From Methylomonas sp. LL1 (GTDB lineage: Bacteria; Pseudomonadota; Gammaproteobacteria; Methylococcales; Methylomonadaceae), in the NCBI RefSeq assembly GCF_015711015.1, contig NZ_CP064653.1, positions 310,001 to 374,000 of the forward strand: a stretch of DNA of 64,000 nt. Direction: 5' to 3'. Below the pieces are notes generated by a model that saw only the letters and a program-made list of their open reading frames with translations, did not search any database and was not told the DNA's origin. This document shows positions 40,327 through 47,704 of this stretch, one piece after another. Each line of letters begins with the position of its first letter. Positions within the stretch are counted from its first letter, which is position 1. A program made the translations under genes and the position numbers.

Positions 40327-42051
40327 CTATCGATTGATCAACAATACCGCGACGATCATCGCCAAGATAAGGGAAACACCTTTCCAGAAAGCCACCGGAT
40401 TACGCTCCAACAAGGCTTGACCGGTTTTGTGTAAGAAAGCGGGATTGGGGTGGCGCAAATCGAAGATAAACTCTGACAGATCTTCATAGCGCTTGTCGGG
40501 ATTCGGATCAGCCGCCTTTCTGATGGTATCGTCGATCCAGCCGGGAATCTCCTGATTGCGATAAAGCGTGGCGTCGAATTTTAATTTGTTTAGCTCGGCC
40601 CTGGATTTGCATTTGGCCACTTCGGCGCCGTAAGGCAGCTTGCCGGTCAACATCTGGTAGCTAATCACTGCCAGCGAAAATAGTTCCGAACGCACCGTGC
40701 CTTGTTGTCCCAGAAAGTATTCCGGGGCGGTATATTGAGCGGTGCCGAGCAGATTCTCGTGCTTGATGGGCGAGCCGATTTCCATGATACCGGCCACTCT
40801 GGTCGAGCCAAAATCGATGATCTTCACCGTGCCGGTACTATCGATCATGATGTTGTCGGGCCGCAAATCCTGATGCAGCATTTCCAGGCGGTGGAACGCC
40901 CGCAGCCCCTTGGCGATTTGTTCGACGATGTCGCGCACGGTTTCCAGGTCCGGTTGCGGATGGTCTATCATCCACTGCTTCAAGGTCCGGCCCTCGATAA
41001 ATTCCGTGGCGACGTAAAGAAAGTGGCGTTTGCGGGTCTGCGCGCACGGTTTAAGTACATGAGCATTATTGATGCGCCGCGCAATCCAGTCCTCCATCAG
41101 GAAGCGCTCCAGATAAGCCGGGTCGCCGCGCAAGTCAATCGACGGGGTTTTGATCACCACCTGTGCCTGGGTCTCGTTGTCTACCGCCAAATAAATGTGG
41201 CTACGGCTGCTGGCGTGTAACTCCCTGACGATGGTGTAACCGTCGAACGCCATCCTGGCCTCCAAAACCGGCGGGAACGGCAGTTCGGTTAAGGACTGAT
41301 AATGCTCATTGGCATTGGGTGTCGGCAAGTTTTCGATTCTGGCGATCTGAATCGTCAGATTGTCGCGACTACCTTGCTGGTAAGCCTGATCGACGATCGC
41401 TTTGGCCGCGCTATCCAGATCGTCGCCCGCCTGATGAATGGCCTGGGCGATGAAACACGAACTGGCATATTCATAAACGCCATCGGTGGCCAACACGAAA
41501 ATATCGCCCTTGCTGACGGTCAGCACTTGATAATCGATTTCAAGATGGGAGTCCATCCCCAGGGCGCGGCTCAGATAGCTTTTATCCTGCGAAACCCACA
41601 GACGATGATCTTGGGTTAGCTGTTCCAGATCGTCGCTCTGCACTCGGTAAATCCGGGTGTCGCCGACGTGAAAAATATGCGCGGTCGTGGATTTGATCAC
41701 CATCGCGCTCAAGGTACAAACATAGCCGCGATCCATGTCGTAACAATAACGGCTGTGCCGGGTTTGCGCGTGCAACCAGGAGTTGTTGGCCGCCAACACC
41801 CGTTGCACCGATTTCTTGACCGACCAGGCTTCCGAGGTACAAAAATAATCCTCTAAAAAACCGGCCACGGCGGCCTGGCTGGCGATGTGACTGACATCGC
41901 TGCTGCTGATACCGTCGGCCACGGCCAGCGCAATACCTTTTGAACTCAACTGCGGTTCTTTCGGAATATAAACGCCGTGAAAATCCTGATTGATGCCCTT
42001 ACGGCCTTTATCGGAATATTGGCCGACGGCAATTTTTAATTGGCGGGACAT
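40327..42051 (-). CDS. Bifunctional PP2C-type phosphatase / Ser-Thr protein kinase
   Basis: This is a 574-residue fusion. Residues 1-235 are a PP2C phosphatase with metal motifs GRKGINQDFHG, LAVADGISS, FVLATDGVYEY and GSRDNLTIQI. Residues 265-540 are a Hanks-type kinase: IKTPS (catalytic Lys), HQDLRPDNIMID (catalytic loop, HQD in place of HRD, still with Asp), KIIDFGSTR (DFG) and APEY. A membrane anchor ends the protein (about 553-571). It lies 19 bases after cynS in the FNT-cynS operon, implying post-translational control of nitrogen uptake or use. Confidence 0.93.
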   Translation of the reverse strand: MSRQLKIAVGQYSDKGRKGINQDFHGVYIPKEPQLSSKGIALAVADGISSSDVSHIASQAAVAGFLEDYFCTSEAWSVKKSVQRVLAANNSWLHAQTRHSRYCYDMDRGYVCTLSAMVIKSTTAHIFHVGDTRIYRVQSDDLEQLTQDHRLWVSQDKSYLSRALGMDSHLEIDYQVLTVSKGDIFVLATDGVYEYASSCFIAQAIHQAGDDLDSAAKAIVDQAYQQGSRDNLTIQIARIENLPTPNANEHYQSLTELPFPPVLEARMAFDGYTIVRELHASSRSHIYLAVDNETQAQVVIKTPSIDLRGDPAYLERFLMEDWIARRINNAHVLKPCAQTRKRHFLYVATEFIEGRTLKQWMIDHPQPDLETVRDIVEQIAKGLRAFHRLEMLHQDLRPDNIMIDSTGTVKIIDFGSTRVAGIMEIGSPIKHENLLGTAQYTAPEYFLGQQGTVRSELFSLAVISYQMLTGKLPYGAEVAKCKSRAELNKLKFDATLYRNQEIPGWIDDTIRKAADPNPDKRYEDLSEFIFDLRHPNPAFLHKTGQALLERNPVAFWKGVSLILAMIVAVLLINR

Positions 42052-42069
42052 TATTCGGCAAAATCCGCC

Positions 42070-42513
42070 TTAATAACTTTTATAGGGCAAGAACTTCCCG
42101 CTCATCACGATCTTGACCCGGTCGCCTTTCGGATCGGCTTCTCGCTGCAAATCCATGCTGAAATCAATAGCACTCATAATGCCGTCGCCGAACTCTTCGT
42201 GAATTAGCGCTTTAAAGGTGGTGCCGTAGACATTGACCAACTCGTGGAAACGGTAAATCAACGGATCGGTTGGTACGGCACTGGGCAGTGACCCTTTATA
42301 CGGAACCACTTGCAGTTGTTCGATTGCCTCGGCGGGCAATTCCAGCAATGCTCCAACTTTGGCGGCCTGCTCGGCGTTCAGGGTCATCTGCCCCAGCAAA
42401 GCGGCCGTGGTCCACTCCTTACTTTGCCCTATCGCCTCGGCCAGTTGCGGCCAGCTCAGTTGCTTGCGCAGTTTTTGCGTGACAATCAATTCGGTAACTT
42501 CGTTGCGTGTCAT
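42070..42513 (-). CDS. cynS: Cyanate hydratase (cyanase)
   Basis: Cyanase converts cyanate and bicarbonate to ammonia and CO2. The 147-residue protein has an N-terminal helix-turn-helix-like domain and a C-terminal catalytic domain. The catalytic Arg, Glu and Ser are in YRFHELVNVYG (Arg, Glu) and DGIMSAIDF (Ser). It lies between the formate/nitrite channel and the kinase-phosphatase gene, so it is probably nitrogen regulated. Confidence 0.97.
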   Translation of the reverse strand: MTRNEVTELIVTQKLRKQLSWPQLAEAIGQSKEWTTAALLGQMTLNAEQAAKVGALLELPAEAIEQLQVVPYKGSLPSAVPTDPLIYRFHELVNVYGTTFKALIHEEFGDGIMSAIDFSMDLQREADPKGDRVKIVMSGKFLPYKSY

Positions 42514-42591
42514 GGCTCACTCCTTTATCAAGAATAACGATGATAGTGAAGTCTCAGTCTACAGAGAGCCGAGGCTTCTAATGAATGGCGG

Positions 42592-43404
42592 TTAATTGAA
42601 GGAACGCTTGGGCGCGGTCCTGATGTGGGTGGAATAAAGGGTCAAGCCGGTAAATGCCAAGCCACCAATCAGATTGCCCAACACAGTGGGGATCTCGTTC
42701 CAGATAAAATAATCCGCAATCGAGAAATTGCCGCCCATGATCAAACCGGAAGGAAACAAAAACATGTTAACCACCGAATGTTCGAAGGTCATGCCGAAAA
42801 ACAGCATGATCGGCATCCACATCGCGATCACCTTGCCGCTGACGGAGGTCGAAATCATCGCCCCCACCACGCCGGTGGACACCATCCAGTTACACAACAT
42901 GCCGCGAATAAAAATCGTAAACCAGCCGGCGATACCGTATTTGGCATAGCCCAGCGTCCGCGCTTCGCCGATGCCGGCCAGTTTTTTACCGACGGCGTCG
43001 GGTTCGACGGAAAAACCGTAAGTAAAGACAATCGACATCATCACCGCCACGGTCAAGGCGCCCAGAAAATTACCGACAAACACCAAACCCCAGTTTCTTA
43101 GAATGCCTCCCAGCGTCACGCCCGCGCGTTTATCGATCCAGGCCAGCGGTGTCAACACAAACACGCCTGTCAGAAGATCGAAGCCCAGTAAATACAACAT
43201 GCAAAAACCGACGGGAAATAAAATGGCACCGAAGATTGGCGAGTTGGTCTGGACGGTAATCGCGACCGCAAATACCGCCGCCAGCGCCAAGATGGCGCCG
43301 GCCATATACGCCCTGATCAAGGTATCTCGGGTTGACATGAAGATTTTGGATTCACCCGCGTCGACCATCTTTGTGACAAATTCTGAAGGAATCAGATAGG
43401 ACAT
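42592..43404 (-). CDS. Formate/nitrite transporter family channel
   Basis: This FNT-family pentameric channel has 270 residues and six membrane segments. Family marks are LLGFDLLTGVFVLTP and HSVVNMFLFPSGLIMG (the conserved periplasmic/pore His region). With cyanase behind it, and a sigma-54 promoter and NtrC-like site in front, it is more likely a nitrite channel (NirC-type) than a formate one. It is the first gene of the operon. Confidence 0.9.
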   Translation of the reverse strand: MSYLIPSEFVTKMVDAGESKIFMSTRDTLIRAYMAGAILALAAVFAVAITVQTNSPIFGAILFPVGFCMLYLLGFDLLTGVFVLTPLAWIDKRAGVTLGGILRNWGLVFVGNFLGALTVAVMMSIVFTYGFSVEPDAVGKKLAGIGEARTLGYAKYGIAGWFTIFIRGMLCNWMVSTGVVGAMISTSVSGKVIAMWMPIMLFFGMTFEHSVVNMFLFPSGLIMGGNFSIADYFIWNEIPTVLGNLIGGLAFTGLTLYSTHIRTAPKRSFN

Positions 43405-43663
43405 AACTCACCCTTATTAAAGTTAGGAAAGCAGTGAATGAAGGGTTTGGATACCGCTTCATTCGTTTGATTAGGCTTGGGTATGCAAGCTGTGGCCTTC
43501 CCTTAAAACGAGCGTCACTTAGTCGTACATTGCGGATGTCCTAACAGGTATCAAGGCAGGATCAATGGACGAATCAAGTTTTAGCCGCCAATTAAAACCA
43601 GCGGTTTTTCAACGCCATTGTTGAAGAGAAGATGAGGTGCGCCGTTGCACCGTTGTTTTACCA

Positions 43664-43677
43664 GCATAGCCCGTGCC
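43664..43677 (-). promoter_or_regulatory. Sigma-54 promoter of the FNT-cynS-kinase operon
   Basis: On the minus strand, TTGGCACGGGCTATGCTGG contains TGGCAC-N5-ATGCT, with GG (-24) and GC (-12) exactly 10 bases apart, close to the consensus TGGCAC-N5-TTGCW. The predicted start is near 43652, giving a leader of about 250 bases before the ATG at 43404. Confidence 0.75.
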
Positions 43678-43765
43678 AATCATTTTAATCCCGCCGTTTA
43701 GCGTGGCGCAGCGAGGTTTAACGAGTCATCACCCGGCATGCTTTGCACCAAAGTAGCTTGTGTTT

Positions 43766-43781
43766 GCACCAAAACAGGTGC
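43766..43781. promoter_or_regulatory. NtrC-like enhancer site
   Basis: GCACC-N6-GGTGC is an inverted repeat like the NtrC consensus TGCACC-N5-GGTGCA, with one extra base in the spacer. A second TTTGCACCAAAG half-site lies at 43742-43753. These lie about 90-125 bases upstream of the predicted start, an enhancer distance. Confidence 0.55.
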
Positions 43782-43885
43782 CTGCAAAGTGCGGCCGTAT
43801 CAATGAGCTGGCGACTTGCAAAGGCGTCCATTGGAAATGCTGATAGCCAAGCTCCTCAAAAGACCTTATCTTCGCCATTAATTTC

Positions 43886-44566
43886 ATGCCAAATCACCAT
43901 TTAATGTCTTCGATCATTCGCTTCGAGCAGGTTTCAGTGGCCGCTCACGAAAAAATGATTCTTTCCAACATCAGCTTTGCGCTAATGCGGGGAGATAAAG
44001 CCGCGTTATGCGGCAAATCCGGCTCCGGCAAAAGTAGCGTGCTGAGAACCATTATGGGACTTCACACCTTGCAATCAGGAACGGTTTATTTTCAGGAACA
44101 GCCTTTAACGCCTCTATCCCTTCAGACTGTCCGTAGCGGCATAGCCTACATCGGCCAAGAACCGATGCTGGGGGCCGATGAGGTCAGAGATGCGCTGCTA
44201 CTGCCTTTTCAATTTAAAGCCCATCACCATCAGCGGCCCAGTGAAAATCAACTGCTTGAGGTTTTACATCGGTTGCGGTTGTCAGCCGATATTTTAAATG
44301 CGAAAAGCAGCCGTATTTCCGGTGGCGAAAAACAGCGCATTGCACTGGCACGGGGTCTGTTATTAGATAAAAAACTGTACTTGCTGGACGAAGTCACCAG
44401 CGCGCTGGACATGGAAAGCAAACAAGCTGTTTTCGATGTTTTCTCCGATCCTCAATTTACTGTTCTGTCGGTCACTCATGATCAGGATTGGATGGAGCGC
44501 AGTGATAGCGTTTTTGAACTGGAAGCAGGTCATCTGATTAAGCTGGGGCGCCATGGAAACACTTGA
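43886..44566 (+). CDS. fetA: FetA/YbbL-type ABC transporter ATP-binding protein
   Basis: This is an ABC ATPase of 226 residues. Walker A is CGKSGSGKSS, the signature is ISGGEKQRIALARG, and Walker B is LYLLDEVTSALD. It overlaps the permease gene by 14 bases. The pair matches FetAB (YbbL/YbbM), implicated in iron homeostasis or export in E. coli. Substrate not proven for this protein. Confidence 0.9.
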   Translation: MPNHHLMSSIIRFEQVSVAAHEKMILSNISFALMRGDKAALCGKSGSGKSSVLRTIMGLHTLQSGTVYFQEQPLTPLSLQTVRSGIAYIGQEPMLGADEVRDALLLPFQFKAHHHQRPSENQLLEVLHRLRLSADILNAKSSRISGGEKQRIALARGLLLDKKLYLLDEVTSALDMESKQAVFDVFSDPQFTVLSVTHDQDWMERSDSVFELEAGHLIKLGRHGNT

Positions 44567-45344
44567 TATTGCATTACCACGGATGGCGATCCTCTACGCT
44601 CTGTGTTTGATACCCTGGTTTATGCTCTGGCTGATCGGTTTGCGATTAAGCCGGGATATTGGCGTCGGCATGCTGCGGATGACTATTCAGTTAGCGCTGG
44701 TTGGTATCTATTTAAAAGCGCTGTTCGACCTGAACGAGCCTTGGCTGAACGGATTATGGATACTGATCATGCTGATTGTCGCTGATCTGAGTATTCTCCG
44801 GCGAGCGGGCATTAAAGCGCGCTATTTTGCACTAGCCACTTTTATGGCAATTGGATCAAGCATATTGTTCGCCACCGCCTATCTGGTGGCTCTGGTTATT
44901 CAGCCTGCTCATTTTTACGATGCCCGCTATGTTGTACCGTTGGCCGGTATGATCCTTGGTAACTGTTTGCAAGGAAACGTCATCGCGCTGGAACGCTTCT
45001 ATTCGGCATTGCGCAAAAACGAAAATGAATACGTGACCTTTCTGATGCTGGGAGCGACACGTTGGGAAGCTGTCCGCCCTTATTTTCGAGATGCGGTTAA
45101 AGCGGCGATCAACCCTACCATCGCCAACATGGCAACGATGGGATTGGTTTCGCTGCCGGGCATGATGACAGGACAAATCCTGGGTGGCAGCGAACCGTGG
45201 TTGGCAGTGAAATACCAAATCGCCATCATGATCTGTATTTTTACCGGCACCACAATCGCTTGCATCATCAACCTGAAGCTCAGTTTGAAAATTGCATTCA
45301 ACGAATTTGATGTGTTGAAAGATGAAGTTTTTGATCGCTGTTGA
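44553..45344 (+). CDS. fetB: FetB/YbbM-type ABC permease
   Basis: This 263-residue membrane protein with about 7 helices belongs to the UPF0014/FetB family. Conserved segments are GMILGNCLQGNVIALERFYS, then LGATRWEAVRPYFRDAVKA (a cytoplasmic coupling loop) and GLVSLPGMMTGQILGGSEP. It is the second gene of the fetAB-like operon. Confidence 0.92.
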   Translation: METLDIALPRMAILYALCLIPWFMLWLIGLRLSRDIGVGMLRMTIQLALVGIYLKALFDLNEPWLNGLWILIMLIVADLSILRRAGIKARYFALATFMAIGSSILFATAYLVALVIQPAHFYDARYVVPLAGMILGNCLQGNVIALERFYSALRKNENEYVTFLMLGATRWEAVRPYFRDAVKAAINPTIANMATMGLVSLPGMMTGQILGGSEPWLAVKYQIAIMICIFTGTTIACIINLKLSLKIAFNEFDVLKDEVFDRC

Positions 45345-45415
45345 TAATCTTTGACCAAGCTTTTTCATCGTGAATGCAGGCCCCGTAAGCTCGTGGCATC
45401 ACAGCAACCTTTCTA

Positions 45416-45676
45416 TCAAGCCGGACAACCTTCCATTTTGTAAATGAAGTAACCCTGACGATTAATCGTTTCAATCACGTCAACCGGTGCCTGTTGAGTG
45501 TGGCAAAAACGGCATTCCTTGCTGGACACTATCGCGTCGCTTTCGCCGATTGAAGTCAGCCACTGTTTGGCATATTGAATGGCTTGCTCGCTGTCTTTGC
45601 GGGCGGTGAATACATCAAAGTGCATGACATGGTTGTCGCGCCCTTTAACATAGGTGTCGTAAACGTGGATTTCCAT
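45416..45676 (-). CDS. DUF2024 family protein
   Basis: This is a small 86-residue protein starting MEIHVYDTYVKGRDNHVMHF, which is the conserved N-terminus of the DUF2024 family. Cysteines in CRFCH may bind metal. ATG 45676 has a GGGAG ribosome site; a TTG precedes it by one codon. It is collinear with and downstream of the membrane protein at 45711-46136. Function not known. Confidence 0.85.
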   Translation of the reverse strand: MEIHVYDTYVKGRDNHVMHFDVFTARKDSEQAIQYAKQWLTSIGESDAIVSSKECRFCHTQQAPVDVIETINRQGYFIYKMEGCPA

Positions 45677-45710
45677 CAAAAACTCCCAGGTGAAAAGGTA
45701 AAAAATCAGC

Positions 45711-46136
45711 TCACATTACTAAAGCAGTGGCCAAATAAGCGACACCCAATACGGTGGAAAATAGCCGCAATTTGTAGGGCAAGGTCAACGAAAGCCAATA
45801 CATCTGCAATTCGGTTTTTCGGCGTAGCCAAGCCTGCTGCACGAACTGTTTTAAAACCGCATAAAAGCGCGGTAAGCACCGGCTCAACCAGAACAACATT
45901 CCGCAGCCAAGCAGAAACAGGATATAAAAGGTGACGATCTGGCTGCCATGGCGCGAGGTATGAAAAAAATGCTCCACGGTATGCTCGATTCCCAGTTCCA
46001 GCCATTCAAAAGCGAAATGCAGCATCTCAAACAGCAGATGCAGCAGGCTGAGGAAGAGATCCAACGTCACATCGTACAGGGCGAGGGTCAATACAACGAT
46101 CGCCGCAATGATTAAATCAAAATGCTCTTTAATCAT
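45711..46136 (-). CDS. Hypothetical membrane protein, 141 residues
   Basis: Three hydrophobic segments (about 6-26, 27-45 and 66-86) are separated by an acidic His-rich loop (ELGIEHTVEHFFHTSRHG). A basic stretch and one C-terminal hydrophobic segment follow. The DUF2024 gene follows at 35 bases on the same strand, so the two may form an operon. Family not recognised. Confidence 0.7.
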   Translation of the reverse strand: MIKEHFDLIIAAIVVLTLALYDVTLDLFLSLLHLLFEMLHFAFEWLELGIEHTVEHFFHTSRHGSQIVTFYILFLLGCGMLFWLSRCLPRFYAVLKQFVQQAWLRRKTELQMYWLSLTLPYKLRLFSTVLGVAYLATALVM

Positions 46137-46490
46137 GTCAATACCTGAAGGTTTGGCTTTGGAAATTGTCTGACAATGTCAGTGCAAACATGGCGAGATG
46201 ACGGATTTACATCCGTCATCCACAGAGATCCGCAAGATCGTTCCCCTTGGGGTGAAAACGCCTCAACGGATTCGGTGAAATTCTATACTAATATCGAATC
46301 GATATATAAAAGTTTTTCATCGTTTCCTCGCTGGAGCGCCCCAAGCCAGCACAGACAACCATCATGAATAGATGCCGCTACATCGTCGCGGAACCGGACA
46401 AGCCTGACTTTATGATTTGCATGGTCGTCGAATGGCTGGGGGGCATAAATATGATTGAGCGATACATTGAAGGTATTGGACGTATGTTTT
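46137..46490. other. Intergenic region upstream of the ATPase operon
   Basis: No supported gene is seen. A palindromic motif CTGACAATGTCAG lies at 46170-46182. The sequence becomes AT-richer rightward. The region lies between the divergent membrane-protein gene and the ATPase promoter. Confidence 0.4.
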
Positions 46491-46517
46491 TTGACAATGA
46501 AAATTTAGTCAAACATG

Positions 46518-46546
46518 TTGACAATAAATCTATTGCTTATTACGAT
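46518..46546 (+). promoter_or_regulatory. Promoter of the two-ATPase operon
   Basis: TTGACA (46518-46523), a 17-base spacer and TACGAT (46541-46546) make a good sigma-70 promoter 23-29 bases before an AGGAG ribosome site. An 11-bp inverted repeat TGACAATAAAT (46519-46529) / ATTTATTGTCA (46555-46565) brackets it and overlaps -35, as an operator would. A third TTGACAATGAAAAT copy is at 46491-46504. Confidence 0.55.
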
Positions 46547-46575
46547 GGCAACATATTTATTGTCAGGAGTCCTTT

Positions 46576-47691
46576 ATGCCTCAATATCAGCCTTTACACG
46601 ATGTACTTGAAACGCTTACCGATCGTTTGACAAGTGGCGAGCATGTCATTCTCAGTGGTCATCGCCGTATTGGCAAAACCCAGTTGATGCAACATCTGGA
46701 AGCCAATGCTCCTGATGCTTTTCTGCCCACTTATTTGATCGTCGAGTCGTCGGATACTGTCGACGAGTTTTATCGCAAGCTGATTTCTCATTTAGTAGAC
46801 CAAAGCTTTTTGAGCCGATGGGATTCGCTGGGATGGAGTATCACCAGTCGCTTCAAAAGTATCAATATCCAAGAACTGGGCAAGAGTGTACGTTTCGGCG
46901 ACGCCAAGGCGCTGGATTATCACGCCGAGTTTTGCCGTTTACTGGAAAATCTGGAGCCGGGCCGCCCCATCGTGTTGATGTTGGACGAATTTCCACAGAC
47001 GTTGGAAAACATCCGCGAAAACGAAGGGGTGCCGCAAGTGCGCAAGTTGCTGACCACCCAGCGCGAATTGCGCCAAGGGCCGCGTTATAAAGGCAAAATC
47101 CAATTTCTCTATGCCGGTTCCATTGGCTTGCAGAACGTAGTGGAAGGTATGGGATTTACCAAACACATCAACGATTTGCGCGAAGTTAAAATGCGTCCGT
47201 TCCGGCGCGATGAGGCATTGAGTTATACCCAGTGTTTGTTGCGGCGAAAAGGACTGCAAGCCGACGATGCTTGGTTGGAAACGTTGTTGGATCGTGTCGA
47301 TTGGTTGGCGCCGTTCTACATCAGTTTGCTGATCGACGAACTCCATGCATCTCCGCTCGAAGAAAAGCATATCGACGAGGCCTTTCAAGCCATGATCGGC
47401 CATCGCCACAACTTCGAGCATTGGCACAACCGCCTGAAACCGCAAGCGCTAAGCAAAGAAGAATACCGCTTCTGTAAAACCCTGCTCAGTTTGGCGGCCG
47501 ATCCTGATCGCCTTGGTATCGATTACGGTGAGGCTTGTAATTTGGCCGTACAACACGATGTCATGGATGAAGTGTCACGTTTGCTGAATATCTTGCAACA
47601 CGATGGCTATCTGGCTCGCGACGAGCAAAACCGTTTCAGATTCATTTCACCGGTGCTGCGCGCCTGGTGGTGGAAAGAAATCGCCAACTGA
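46576..47691 (+). CDS. AAA/archaeal-type ATPase (first gene of two-ATPase operon)
   Basis: This 371-residue protein has one P-loop ATPase (about 10-220): Walker A SGHRRIGKTQLM, Walker B IVLMLDEFPQ, then LYAGSIGLQ and an arginine-rich sensor region (EVKMRPFRRDEAL). A winged-helix region (about 290-371) closes with FRFISPVLRAWWWKEI, like archaeal-type ATPases (PF01637-type). There is no transmembrane segment or nuclease motif. The second ATPase gene starts 14 bases later. Role unknown; a STAND-like regulator or defence role is an inference. Confidence 0.8.
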   Translation: MPQYQPLHDVLETLTDRLTSGEHVILSGHRRIGKTQLMQHLEANAPDAFLPTYLIVESSDTVDEFYRKLISHLVDQSFLSRWDSLGWSITSRFKSINIQELGKSVRFGDAKALDYHAEFCRLLENLEPGRPIVLMLDEFPQTLENIRENEGVPQVRKLLTTQRELRQGPRYKGKIQFLYAGSIGLQNVVEGMGFTKHINDLREVKMRPFRRDEALSYTQCLLRRKGLQADDAWLETLLDRVDWLAPFYISLLIDELHASPLEEKHIDEAFQAMIGHRHNFEHWHNRLKPQALSKEEYRFCKTLLSLAADPDRLGIDYGEACNLAVQHDVMDEVSRLLNILQHDGYLARDEQNRFRFISPVLRAWWWKEIAN

Positions 47692-47704
47692 CCGGAGCTC
47701 AAAG

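Noticed and set aside
45575-45934. Open frame of 119 codons opposite the DUF2024 and membrane-protein genes
   Set aside because: Antisense to two genes with coherent products; no ribosome site.
46364-46630. Frame of 88 codons upstream of the ATPase pair
   Set aside because: It covers the promoter and operator-like repeats and overlaps the first ATPase gene out of frame.
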